From Theocolax elegans (taxonomy: Eukaryota > Arthropoda > Insecta > Hymenoptera > Cerocephalidae), in contig CM047430.1 of NCBI GenBank assembly GCA_026168455.1, forward strand, positions 71,153,044 through 71,217,043: DNA of 64,000 nucleotides, read 5' to 3'. Each line of letters opens with the position of its first letter. Position 1 is the stretch's first letter. The notes below the pieces were generated by a model. It was given only the letters and a program-made list of their open reading frames with translations, searched no databases and was not told where the DNA came from. Position numbers and translations under genes: made by a program. Positions 45,277 through 56,861 of the stretch are shown here, piece by piece.

Positions 45277-48220
45277 CTACTTTTTTATTAATTAATCATC
45301 AAAAATTGAGTATGGAACCCCCTTAAAAACACTCACAGTGATGGAACATAATAGAGTGGCTATATATTGTAAAAATTGCAGGTATTCTATGTTTTAATCT
45401 AAAAAGATTTATAATTAACGAAGGTTTATCGAACTTTATTTAATTTTTAATGATGTTTTTGATATATCTCTGAAACTAATCGGTCAAATTTTGGTACTAA
45501 AACTAACTGGCCGCCGTGACTCGTCCGCTTCGGAGCTATAGATCGAACGCTTCGTTTCGCGACGCTTTCGAACTGAAGTTCCTCCGCGCCTTGCATCGTT
45601 ATGCTATGCAAGGCATACAAAAAGAACCGCTTTTGTGAGTATTTAAAAATAATGCCATAACTTAAACCGTTTCTGCGCTATATATCTGGAAATATGACCA
45701 TTATCTAATTACATTATGACGAAGTTACCCTGTAAATCTCAGATAAATTGGTTAAAAATTGACTGAGTTATCTTAGATACATGATTACATACATACATCC
45801 ATACATACTTTATAGAGAGGGCCTTAAATCAGACGCATAAATTTCTCTTACAACCCATTATCTAGTATATTCTGATGCATCACTCATTTTGCGATGATGA
45901 AAATATAAGGCTCTCCCGAGTACCGGTCAAGCCTTCAAATAGAGGCAATGGAACATTATATTGGATAATATCATAATAGTAAAGTAATATTTCATTATGT
46001 GGGTTTTCAGAAACAAATTATGATTTGAAATACGATTATTTTGCAAAATTTGTAATTTTTGGTGAAACATGCTTTGAAATAATAAGATTTAATAAAACTT
46101 TTTATAAACACGTTTTGAGGTATTTATAATATCCAAATGTTGTACTTTTTCGTGCTGAAAACTTGGAAAATGCATTAATTTGTCTCAAAACAGATGGACG
46201 TTGAAATCAAATGATTAGTACTTTTTTTATTTTTTAAAATCACGTTATTCATAATTATGATATATTTTCGAATCGGAGAATTTTATTTGTAATAATCAGC
46301 CAAATTAAATTCGTATAATTTTATAAGATTATTAAATTTCATATTTTAGAACAACATGTTAACATACACGATACATTAATTTTGAGGAAACCACGTGCCA
46401 ATGAATTGGCAACGGTTATTTATACTTGCATTTGCGCGTTACGATTAGAAAAGACATTCTTAAAAGTCAAAACGCGATTATTGACAAAGTAAAAAAAATA
46501 ATAACGACTTATACCCATTAAACCAAAACCACATTGCTTTGTAACCGCGACTAGTCTTTAAGAAAAAATAATAAAGGTTTCACGCTCCGACGAAAGATCT
46601 TAAATATAGCTTCCGAGTCGTTTAGGATCGGAAGAAACGTACAGGCCCCCGCGCGCAACATTGAAAATCTGGAGAAACCGGAGAAACGCATCATCCGTGG
46701 AAAATCAACCTGTTAGCTTTGATGTTACCCGCGGGACAATCTCTTTTTTTGGTTCCGACGACTTGAAAAACGAAAAGAAAAAAAATCAATTGGCTTAACA
46801 AGCACCAGCAGTATAACACCACTACTACGAGGCCGTAGCTCTGTATATATACGCAGCACATTTAAGAGAAAATTACTTGCGAACGATTGCAACTATATTT
46901 TAAGGAAGAAGTGTTATTCATATTTTCCTAGATAAAAATTAAACTATTGTTTGATTAATCGACTTTTTGATGGAAATCGTCCAGAGCTATGTATATCTTT
47001 CATTAAAAAGAAGACTTAATGTACAAATTGTAAGAACCACATTTAATTTATCAAGTACCATCTAAAATGACGAATTATAGTAAAAAACAAGTCTTAATAA
47101 TGTATATCGTCTAATTACCTTTTTAAACCAATATCATGAAGGTAATAAACTTTACATTCATAAACAATTAATTAAAATAAAATTATAATGAAAATATTTA
47201 AATATTTATCAAATTACAGGAATCTGCACTTCTCAACCCAAAAATTATATTTATAAAAATATCGAATGAAAAATTTGTACAAAATTCATACGGATAGTTT
47301 AAAACATAAGGAAGCGGCTGACGCTTTGATTTTTTTAAAGAATATATCATTTTTTAAATAATAATTGAGCAAACCATTTTTGGTCGGTAATTATTAGTCG
47401 AAAAAGGCATAAACTTTCAATCCAAACATCGTAATTCAAATATCGATTTAAAAATCTCGAAAAAATTTGGTAGATCATTTAAAACATACCTTTTTTAAAA
47501 ACTTTATTCATTTATTTATAAAAAAAAATGAAAAATTACCATTTTCTGAGTCCGACATCCCCTTAAAAATAATTTAAATATTTAAAGCCATTCGTAACAT
47601 TTAAACTTAAAATATAATTATACATCGCGTGAACGAAGAAATATAATTAATGATCCACTAAGATTCTTTGCGACAGAAGATTCGTATCGTACGTCACGAG
47701 TTTGGTACTAGACAAACCTAAATAAATTACCTCCTTTGCGAAATTCGTTGATGTACAACGTTGATACTGTTTCTTTATCATTTTTATATCATTTCATATT
47801 GAATCCAATTTATGCGACTCCTAGAAATGAGCAACTCATTTACTTATTTATTTATTTAAATAATCAATTTTAAGTAAGTTATATGTTGATTATGGAATAT
47901 TCTGAGAGGAGATCGAGGGAAAATATTATATTACATTTACTATTTTAATTATAAAATTATAAAACGACACATCAGAGATATTTAAAGTAAATAGTATAAG
48001 ATGTTTTAGAAATTTAGCTAATATTTATGTATACGAAAGATGTAAATTAAAAAAAGAAACATTTTATAAATAATTCAAATTAATCAAGGAAAGACTGTTA
48101 CAACAAGATATTGTAGTAAATTAGTGTCGTTTGTAGCCTGGATTTAGCAATATACGGCCAAAACAAAATAAAAAATTACCAAAATGTTTATAGAATAAAA
48201 AAAAAAAAAAAAAAATTGTT
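45277..48220. other. Noncoding stretch with repeat-like patches
   Basis: At 45500-45620 is a GC-rich patch with the inverted pair ccttgcat/atgcaagg. At 45640-45830 is text ending in catacatacatccatacata that looks like a repeat end. At 46610-46760 is a CpG patch. Nothing is coding. Confidence 0.5.
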
Positions 48221-48224
48221 AAAG

Positions 48225-48675
48225 AGCCGCGGTGGCTCATGGGTAGAGCTCCCGACTCTCACACCGAGGGTCGTGGGTTCAATCCCAGACGTGTACCTCT
48301 GAAAATTTTTTCATGTGCATTTTTCGAACACCGTGACTCAGTGGCTCGGCGTGTCACTATAATGTGACGCCAGTTCAGGTTCGCGTGCGTTTCGTGCATT
48401 TTTCAGTGCATGAGAGGCACGGGCATCTGAACTATAGGGAACGTTAGGGACGCGAAGATGTAAAGAGGATCGCGGTGGTTCCATCGGGAGGACAGGAAAC
48501 TCTAATTATTAGACTAATTACAGTGACCGATGATATCTTCCGATGGACACAAGCACCACTGTTTCAACTACATGTGCTTTGTTTACAGACACACCGTTCA
48601 CCTCCGTCGCTGATTAGCCCTGGCAGCATAAATAGAGCGACGTTAAATAACATAAAAAAAAAAAAAAAAAAAAAA
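48225..48675 (+). mobile_element. tRNA-derived SINE, full length
   Basis: A tRNA-like head has an A box, TGGCTCATGGG (48233-48243), and a B box, GGTTCAATCCC (48276-48286). The presumed anticodon loop, CTCTCAC, is that of tRNA-Glu(CTC). A tRNA-unrelated body of about 360 bp (two gtgactcagtggctcgg-like parts) ends in a poly-A run at 48654-48675. An A-run plus ATTGTT stands on both sides (ending 48220 and 48681), a target duplication typical of LINE-driven insertion. It would be transcribed by pol III from the internal boxes and needs a partner LINE. Confidence 0.88.
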
Positions 48676-48681
48676 TTGTTC

Positions 48682-49495
48682 AGAATATTTTATACAAATA
48701 TTCATAATTATTATTTCTAACGCATGCTGTGTTTAAAAAATACTTATGCTGTCATTATATTTTTTATCCAAAATGTTTACATACTTTTTAAAAAATGTTT
48801 TTTTTTAATTGGTATAAGAATTAATAAACGAAATTCGATTTTCAAGCTGACGTATATTTAATTGAGTGGGAATATGATATATAAAAATTGGTATCTCTGT
48901 TTATTTTTTATAAATAATAGATTTGCTTCTTTTGAATATCTCTCCGTAATGCTCTTCTATTCAAGTTTACTCTGAAATGATCAATAATTACCAAAATTTT
49001 TCAATAATTTTCATTTACGTGATTGAAATTTTTGCATGTCATTAATTATTATTTATTAATTAAAATATAATTAATGAAAATAAATCCGGTCTCCAAGTTA
49101 CCTCTATATCAATTTTAAGCATCATACGAATTGCGTCAGATTTTTAGTATTATATTTTAGTTACAATTTTCAAGAATTTTAGAGGTATATAGATCCTTGA
49201 CGTAACCCGACTGTTACATATAGCATTAATAAAATATCCGTTAAGATTTATCGATAAATAGTACCTAAAACTTTTACTAATTATATATTATAATTTAATT
49301 AAAATATTAAAATTTTAACCATAATAGAAGAAACGAAAATACACATGCCTATACACAATCGTATCAACGACAATATTTTGTTCAACGACGAACGTATGGA
49401 TATATGTATAGATACTACAGAAGTAGGTACAAAGTAACCTCCCAGAGGAAAAAGAAGCAAAATATGTTTACGAACCGCGAGAGATACATCATACA
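48682..49495. other. AT-rich, nothing recognised
   Basis: No ORF, RNA or repeat structure was found. Confidence 0.5.
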
Positions 49496-49935
49496 AGTTT
49501 CAAGAAGGCAAGAGACGCGGCGGAGGGGCGTGGGTGACGAGGGGGGAGGGGCGTTAACGAGGTGAGCCGTCGTTAAATCGTCAAAAATATCGGAAAGTCA
49601 ATTAATACGCGTCGAGAGAGAGAGAACGCGCTTTTGACGAGTCTATAAGTAGCACCCACGCGAGTCGCGAACGTTTCTGCGCTAACGAGTTCTGTGTACG
49701 AACGCGCATTTACACGCACACACACACAGAGACAAATATACATATTATATATACCTGCCAAGTCGTCGCGCGAGCTGACAGAGCTTCCCTCGAGACGAGA
49801 AAATCACGAAATTTTCCTTCTTGTCCGAGTGACAACGCAACCTATTCGTGTACTACTCGCAACCCTGCGTACATACACCAATTACCGATTGCGTATTTTA
49901 CGATATCGTAACGTTTCCAAAAACTAGAAAATTGA
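49496..49935 (+). promoter_or_regulatory. CpG-rich candidate promoter or 5' exon
   Basis: It is an island of GC-rich DNA (ggcggaggggcgtgggtgac, ctcgagacgag). A TATA-like tctataagtag at about 49641 is followed about 50 bp later by gttctgtgtac. Short frames exist but none is convincing. The host gene it would serve is not identified, and the strand is a guess. Confidence 0.25.
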
Positions 49936-50195
49936 TTAGTTTCACTGGTCAACGTGTTAATCGAGTGGAAACATCTTTAGTTGATATTTCTAAATAAATT
50001 TAGTGAAAACGGTGTCTAAATTACTTTTACAGGTTACTGCTACTAATCTGTATATACATATAATGTTACGAATATACACCTACAATTATAATGAAGAATC
50101 ATTTAAATTAAGAAATATTAATTGCGATATGAACAATTTAAAGTTTTTAAAATTATCTATGCACTGGCTATAGAAACTGGTGAACATTTCTTCCA

Positions 50196-50597
50196 CGCTG
50201 AAAAAAATAATTTGTTACATATATATTGTTCAGGCGGAATACTTGTTGAATATGATACAAGAAGAAATCTCAAGAAAAAATAATTACTATTTTTCATAAA
50301 TCCTTTATATATAATCAAGCTGTATTTTCTAGCTGTATTTTATAAAAATTATAGGTAGTCAAAATGCAAATACTGTCTAGTAATGAATTGACGGACTGTA
50401 AAAATTAAAAAAATAGGACTATTATTTTTTACAGTAATTTTTTTAATTTTTACAGTCTGTCATTTCATTACTAGAGACTATTGTCATTTTTACTATTGTC
50501 AATTTTATAAGATTCATTTAATATCAACCAGATTTCTTCTTGGGCCATATTTAACAAGAATTCCATTTGAAGTAAAAAATTACTTTTTTTCAGTGCA
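50196..50597. mobile_element. Palindromic MITE, 400 bp
   Basis: The inverted ends GC(A/G)CTGAAAAAAA bound arms that include aagaagaaatct, tagtaatgaa, ttgacggactgtaaaaatt and their complements. Noncoding. Confidence 0.65.
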
Positions 50598-52613
50598 GGG
50601 TAGATCGACAGTTTGTTGAACCATGCGGAAAAGATAATCTATAATTTTTTTTAAATTATCATATAATTTTTGACACAATTACATGTTTCAAATTTGTTGA
50701 TACACGGAGAAAAATATTATATTTAATATTATAAGCATGCCATGATAGAATGTCGACGATATCGCAGACGAAAAAGATCCAAAAAAACGAATACAGTTTA
50801 TGATAAATATTAAATATCAATATTTTTAGTAATAATTATACTTTTTAGATCGAATTTCACTGTACTGTCTATACAAGTTTTTTGGATTTTTTGAGTCTGT
50901 GCCTTCGTTACCAAGAATTATAGTAATTTTTGACGTGTACATTTTAATAATTAATAAGTAAAAACATAACGATTAGTCAAGTTTATACTATAAAATATAC
51001 CTTAAGTTATACTACAAAATATGTAGTTGTTTAGGTTAAAAAAAGATAATATTTAAAAAGTAAAATCTTGTTTCAGTAAGTAATTCAAAGTAACAGAGAT
51101 AGTGGTTGACCCTCGACTTTTATGTATTCAGTTGTTGTATTTCAACTTTAATTTGTTCGGATAGCTTTATTTGTTCAAAAATTATGTTCTTTTAAACAAA
51201 AGTTACAAATTAACTGTAGTGTTTAATCAAACGTTTCCACTGAAATATTTATTCTATTTTTTTTGACATTTTTAAATCAACTTGTGAACCGTTAGAGCTA
51301 TTTTAGCGAATCAAAAAGTTTAATATTAGAGTTTCAGATTTGAGCTTTTTTTCGTTTCAGGTTATATTATAATATTATATTATTAAATATTTATATTGTT
51401 TGGATTTCGAGTTATTTTAATTGACGTAAAATTGTTTTTTCCTAGATTATACGAAAATAAAGACGTCATATCCCTCCGTTTCAAATAAAAATATTTCCAT
51501 AATGTTAGGAACTTCTCCTTGTAAATATTCAGTTACCAGTTTCAATAATTACGATGATTCGTGGATCGTCTTACGTATCTCCTTTAATTGTCTTACAAGG
51601 AGACCCTCATATGTTTGGAAAACGGATCGTGCCCAGCTTGTAGTATATGTTTTCTAATATAAAAATATGAAAAAAGCCAGAGCCGCAGACTCTAACAATC
51701 GTTTTTTCAAAAGTTATACGCTGTTAAAGCAAAATTTCCAAAAAATAGAGACCTCACTTTAAACGCTTGTAACGTTTAACCTATCAAATATTGAAATTCA
51801 AACCAAAGTTAAGTGAAAAGCTGAGATAAAATAGATACATTCTAAAAAAAGGTACGTTCAAATCCGTTAAAATGGAGCAGAGTTATAGCCGAATTAAGAA
51901 TTAGAAGCAATTTTAAACAAAAGTTGGGCAGTATTTATCGATTTTTTTAAGCTAAATTTCTTCAAATTCTTAATTCGGCTAATTTAAAAAATAATTTAAA
52001 AAATTTCAGAAAACTTTTCGCTATTTTTTTAAATATATTTATTATTAAATTATAAAAAGTATTTAGATTTTTTTTCTATGAACAAAAGTGCATAAAATAG
52101 TTATAAGTACTTTGACCTTCTAATTTTTGTATTTTATTCTCAGATGTTTAAAAATGTCAATTTCAATGAAAATACACAAAAAATAACCATGCGCAATTAT
52201 GTTCAGTTTACCCATTTTCTGGTGTTTTAACAGTAAAATAAATATTTTTGACTACCTAAGAATAAAATACAAAAGATATAGGATCAAAGTAAAACTATTT
52301 TATGAACTTTTTGTTCCTGCATAAAATAATCTGAATTCATTTTATGGTATGGAAAAAAATAATAATGTGAAAGAAATAACAAAACATTTTTTCCATTTTT
52401 TTTGTTTTAAAATCATAACTTTTTTTTTTATAATGGGTTACGTCGATTTTACCATCGACATTCGAAAGAAAACACCCAAAACTCGAATGAAAAAAATTAA
52501 CATTAAATATAATTACTATGAAAATAGAAAAAAATTTCGCAAAAATCCATTTGCAAAAATAAGAAACTGAGCTAAATTCTTTAGTTATATTAATGTCGTC
52601 CACGCAGTTGAAA
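50598..52613. other. Noncoding stretch, includes a relic of the 35-kb foldback family
   Basis: At 51640-52300 the words tatgttttctaatata, agactctaac and gcttgtaac follow the arm order of the element at 35028. The rest is AT-rich without features. Confidence 0.4.
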
Positions 52614-53146
52614 TTGTAGATTAGGTATTGTATCGATAATTGATGAACACACTGTATTGTTTACATTACATTGCAACGTTTCGATGGAAATTCTCCATCC
52701 TCTTCAGGCATTACTACACGTCAATATTCATTAAAAATTATAAAAATTCTTTCGTAGTATCTCTGAATCGTTGCACTCTCCTTTATGTGATTTACACATT
52801 ATTATAAAAATAGAAATCAATAAAATAAAATAAATAAATAAATAAACAATAAATAAATAAATAAATAAATAATTGGAACAAAACACAACGTAGTTAACAC
52901 AAAGAAAAAGCAAAAGCAGTCAGGTAAACACGAATGAAAACATGACACATTTTATAATAATGTGTAAATCACATAAAGGAGAGAGCAACGATTCAGAGAT
53001 ACTACGAAAGAATTTTTATAATTTTTAATGAATATTGACGTGTAGTAATGCCTGAAGAGGATGGAGAATTTCCATCGAAACGTTGCAATGTAATGTAAAC
53101 AATACAGTGTGTTCATCAATTATCGATACAATACCTAATCTACAAG
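52614..53146. mobile_element. Foldback element with 190-bp arms
   Basis: The left arm (52614-52805) and right arm (52953-53146) are nearly perfect reverse complements, starting TTGTAGATTAGGTATTGTAT. The spacer is an ATAA-rich simple repeat plus aaaagcaaaagcagtc. Each arm carries cctgaagaggatgg-tccatcgaaacg, a hammerhead-core-like motif (see findings). Confidence 0.85.
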
Positions 53147-53862
53147 AAACTGAGCTGTTGACTATAGACATGATCGTTAGCTACATTGATACTAAATACG
53201 GTAACACAAATTTTAAAAAATGTTAAAGTTTTATTTAACCCTTCGATTAGTTAAATTTCAAATTACTTACCTATAAATGTAAAATTATATTTAATGTTTT
53301 AAAGGAATATTGAGTATTCTAAATTGGATGCTTCTTGTAACCTGCTCACCTTTAAACACAACTATACATTCTGATCATAAATTATACTTTAGAAATTAAT
53401 TCTGTAAAATGAAGGTTTAATATGAACATTTTATAGATTTAAACTTTTTATGTAAAATCCGGGTCTTATTCATTATACCTGCCCCCTTCTTCAAGAAAAA
53501 AAAATTACCTTTTTTTTCATAAATCGTTAAAAAATGATCAAATATATAAATAAAAATACAAATTTCGATGGAAAAACTAATTTTTTTAATAATCCAATAA
53601 CCCAATTATGATATCAGTTATTTATTTAAAAAAAATGTTTCATCATCAAAGTTTTATTTTTATTGATATATTTGTTAATTTTTAACGATTTATGAAAAAT
53701 AATTATTTATGCACTTAGGGGTATTTATTCCCGGGATGAAAGTTGCTACCCGAGCTTTAGCGAGGTCAGTAATTAATATCAGGAAATAATCGCTTTTTAC
53801 TCCCGAACTGTGCATATAAAATTTATCACCCTGATCATTTGAAAAGTCATTTTTAGCAATAA
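53147..53862. other. AT-rich, with a small GC palindromic patch
   Basis: At 53715-53820, tattcccgggatgaaagttg and gggtagcaac-like words form a CpG patch resembling the core of the 32.4-kb hairpin. No gene. Confidence 0.35.
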
Positions 53863-53981
53863 CAATTTATTTATTTTTATTTTTTTTTTTTTTCATTTAT
53901 TTTTTTTTTGTCGCGTCCCCCTTTCGGGTATTGGCGACTATACAAAATATACAATGTTTATTATTTACAAAATATACAGTT

Positions 53982-56861
53982 TTAAATATATATACGCATG
54001 TCTATTGAATCTATAAATTTGATTAAATTGTTACATTGAGTAATATCATTAAGTAAATCACATAAATTATTTTTAGATATAAGTTTCTTTCTTTCATTTT
54101 GGTATTTTAAACATTCTAATATGATGTGCTCGATGCTGTTGAATACGTTGCAAGTTTGGCATTTATTTGCGTTTTCCTTTTTGAGCAGATGTTGGTGAGT
54201 AATTTTTGTGTGTCCTATGCGTATGCGAGTTAGCAGTATTTGGTCTCTTCGATTAAATTTGATTGCAGGGTTTGAGTCAAAGACATTAGGTTTTAGTTTT
54301 TTTAATTTGTTATTTTTTGTTGACTTTTTCCACGTTTGGTTCCATTTCTTTTTAAGTATAGGATCTAGTTTTTTTAATACCTGATTTTTTGCAGACCCGT
54401 ATACAATACTACCATAGTCTAATTTAGATTGAATAAGGGCTTTGTATGTGTTTGTTAATATTTGTTGGTTTGCGCCCCAGTTTTTTGCTGCTAAAATTTT
54501 AAGTATGTTGAGTCTTGTTAGACATTGGTTCTTGAGTTTTTCTATGTGAGTCTTCCATGTTAGCTTTTTATCGAAAATAATTCCTAATATCTTTATTTCA
54601 TCTACTACCTTGATTTTTGTATTTCCAATTTTTAGTTTTAGTTTTTTAATTTTTTTGTAATTTTTGTTGAAGATAATTGCTTCAGTTTTTGTCTGAGAAA
54701 TTTTAAATCCTGTGGTATTAGCAAACTTATTGATGTTATTTAAGGTTTGTTGTAAAATTTTTTGGTTTGTTCGGATATTTTTGCCTTTAATAAATAAGGT
54801 TACATCATCTGCGAATATTGTGCATTCGACTGGTGGTTTAATTTGGTTGATTATATCATTGATAGCTAATAGAAAGATGCTTACGCTTATTACCGAGCCT
54901 TGTGGTACTCCGTTAGTAATAGTTTGTTTATCGGATAAGGTGTTATTAACTTTAACTTGTATAGATCTGTTTTCGAGAAAATTTTTTATAAAATAAAAGA
55001 GGTTGCCTGTAATTTTATGTTTATTTAATATGTCTAAAATTCGTCTTCTCCATACCAGGTCGTAAGCTTTTTCCATGTCCAAGCATATGGCAATTAAGTG
55101 TTGATTATTTTTAAATGCTTCATGGATACTCGATTCTAACATTACTAAACAATCAGTGGTTGAGCAGTTGTCCCGAAATCCGCTTTGATTTTTATTTATT
55201 AAATTGTTTTTTTCCAGGTACCATCGGAGTCTCTTATTAATTATTTTTTCGAGAAGTTTACATATACAACAAGTAAGTGCTATTGGACGATAGTTGTTTT
55301 TATCGAATTTTGATTTTCCTGGTTTTAGTATAGGAATCACGATAGCTTCCCTCCATATATCTGGAAAAACTTGGTGTGTCCATATTATGTTAAAAATTCG
55401 GTTTAAACACTGAATTGCGGTTTCAGGTAGTTCTTTTAATAGTAAATTAGGAATGTTATCTGGTCCTGGACTTGTATTGTTTGTTGATTTTAAGGCTTCG
55501 TTTAATTCGTCTATAGTTAGTAAGCTGTTGAGTGTATTTGATTGGTTTATATCTTCTATTTTGTTAATGTTAAGTTTGTTTTTTTCTATTTGATTTTTAT
55601 AATTTAAGAATTCTATACTATAATTTTCGTTACTTGAATTTTTGGCAAAATTTTTTGCAATTATGTTAGCAATATTATGTGATTCTGTTATGATTTTATT
55701 TTCCTCTTTTATTGTTGTGATTGGTGAGTAGTCCTTGCCTTCGATAGAGTGGATTTTTTTCCAAATTTTTTTATCTGGCATTTGATGTCCTAGTGTATTA
55801 AGAAATTGAATCCAAGATTCTTGTTTGCTTTTTTTAACTGTTCTTTTAACTATAGCTTTTTGTTTTTGATGTTTGATTTTGTTATCTATGGTTTTTTGTT
55901 TAAGATAACGATTATATGTTTTTTTTGCTTTTTTAATTTCTTCGTCGCATTGGTTGTTCCACCAATCGGTTTTATTTTTTTGATATAGTCCCTTAGTTTT
56001 TGGTATACTAGCATTAGCTGCTTCGGTGATAATATTTGTAAATGTATTTATTATATGGTTTATATTGATGTTATTAGCTGTAGGTAGTAATTGAATTATA
56101 TTGTCTATTTTATGTATATTTTCCTGGATTTCTTCTTTATATTTTTCCCAGTTTGCTTCGTGGAATTTCCATCTAGGTGTATGTTTGTTTGTTAAATTAT
56201 TATGATTGTTAAATTTTATGAATATTGGGAAATGGTCGCTTCCGTGTAAATAATCGGATACTTGCCAATCGAGGTTGATTGCTATATTACTACTGCATAG
56301 GGTTAAATCTATAGCACTGGTGTTTCCGGTTGATACATTGAAATGAGTAGGGGAAGAATCGTTTAAAAGGACTATATCATCAAAATCATTGATTATTTTT
56401 TCAATTATTTTGCCTCTTTGATCGGTTTTATAAGATCCCCATGCGCTATTATGGCTGTTGAAATCGCCTAGTAAAATTAGAGGTCGCGGTAATTGATTTA
56501 TTAGATTTTTTATTGTGTTGTAATCGAATTTATATTTACTACTTAAATATACATTACATATCGAATAATTGCAGTTATTTGATTGGATCGAGACTGCTAC
56601 AGCTTCAATATCGGTTTGGAGTTGTATTTCTTGAGAATATAGGTAATTTTTAGTTAAAATGCTGACTCCTCCACTTGCGGATTTGCAATCGGTTCTGATT
56701 TTGTTGTAACTTGTATAATTTTTTATTTTTATTGTTTGTTTTTCTTTTAAATTAGTTTCTTGCAGGCAAATTATGTCTGTTTGTTCACTTGTTATTAGTT
56801 GTTGCAGGAGTTCGTATTGGCCTCTGAGGCCATTAATATTCCATTGTATGATTTTCGCCAT
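53982..56861 (-). CDS. LINE ORF2: endonuclease and RT, 959 aa, no RNase H
   Basis: This enzyme would carry out target-primed reverse transcription. Residues 1-215 form the apurinic-type endonuclease (IIQWNINGLRG, CLQETNL, GDFN at 132-135, SDH at 208-210). The RT spans about 470-740 with NYRPIALT, CLDMEKAYDLVW, NGVPQGSVIS and the catalytic FADD at 683-686. After the thumb-side motif SKLDYGSIVYGSA, residue about 835 passes straight from LKKLDPI to LKKKWNQTWKK. The C terminus (TRIRIGHTKITH, then the CX2CX7HX4C finger CQTCNVFNSIEHIILEC) is typical of the I/R1 group. The long segment that in I-type elements holds RNase H is absent without any frame break. It starts inside the ORF1 end, so reinitiation is likely. 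Confidence 0.92.
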   Translation of the reverse strand: MAKIIQWNINGLRGQYELLQQLITSEQTDIICLQETNLKEKQTIKIKNYTSYNKIRTDCKSASGGVSILTKNYLYSQEIQLQTDIEAVAVSIQSNNCNYSICNVYLSSKYKFDYNTIKNLINQLPRPLILLGDFNSHNSAWGSYKTDQRGKIIEKIINDFDDIVLLNDSSPTHFNVSTGNTSAIDLTLCSSNIAINLDWQVSDYLHGSDHFPIFIKFNNHNNLTNKHTPRWKFHEANWEKYKEEIQENIHKIDNIIQLLPTANNININHIINTFTNIITEAANASIPKTKGLYQKNKTDWWNNQCDEEIKKAKKTYNRYLKQKTIDNKIKHQKQKAIVKRTVKKSKQESWIQFLNTLGHQMPDKKIWKKIHSIEGKDYSPITTIKEENKIITESHNIANIIAKNFAKNSSNENYSIEFLNYKNQIEKNKLNINKIEDINQSNTLNSLLTIDELNEALKSTNNTSPGPDNIPNLLLKELPETAIQCLNRIFNIIWTHQVFPDIWREAIVIPILKPGKSKFDKNNYRPIALTCCICKLLEKIINKRLRWYLEKNNLINKNQSGFRDNCSTTDCLVMLESSIHEAFKNNQHLIAICLDMEKAYDLVWRRRILDILNKHKITGNLFYFIKNFLENRSIQVKVNNTLSDKQTITNGVPQGSVISVSIFLLAINDIINQIKPPVECTIFADDVTLFIKGKNIRTNQKILQQTLNNINKFANTTGFKISQTKTEAIIFNKNYKKIKKLKLKIGNTKIKVVDEIKILGIIFDKKLTWKTHIEKLKNQCLTRLNILKILAAKNWGANQQILTNTYKALIQSKLDYGSIVYGSAKNQVLKKLDPILKKKWNQTWKKSTKNNKLKKLKPNVFDSNPAIKFNRRDQILLTRIRIGHTKITHQHLLKKENANKCQTCNVFNSIEHIILECLKYQNERKKLISKNNLCDLLNDITQCNNLIKFIDSIDMRIYI

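Noticed and set aside
48225..48300. Functional tRNA-Glu gene
   Set aside because: The acceptor stem does not close, and the sequence continues into a SINE body with poly-A and target duplication.
49694..49927. 77-codon plus-strand frame in the CpG-rich patch
   Set aside because: It starts in a CA repeat and lacks coding features; I kept only a low-confidence promoter call.
54712..55988. Plus-strand frames opposite LINE ORF2
   Set aside because: They are antisense shadows of the RT coding sequence.
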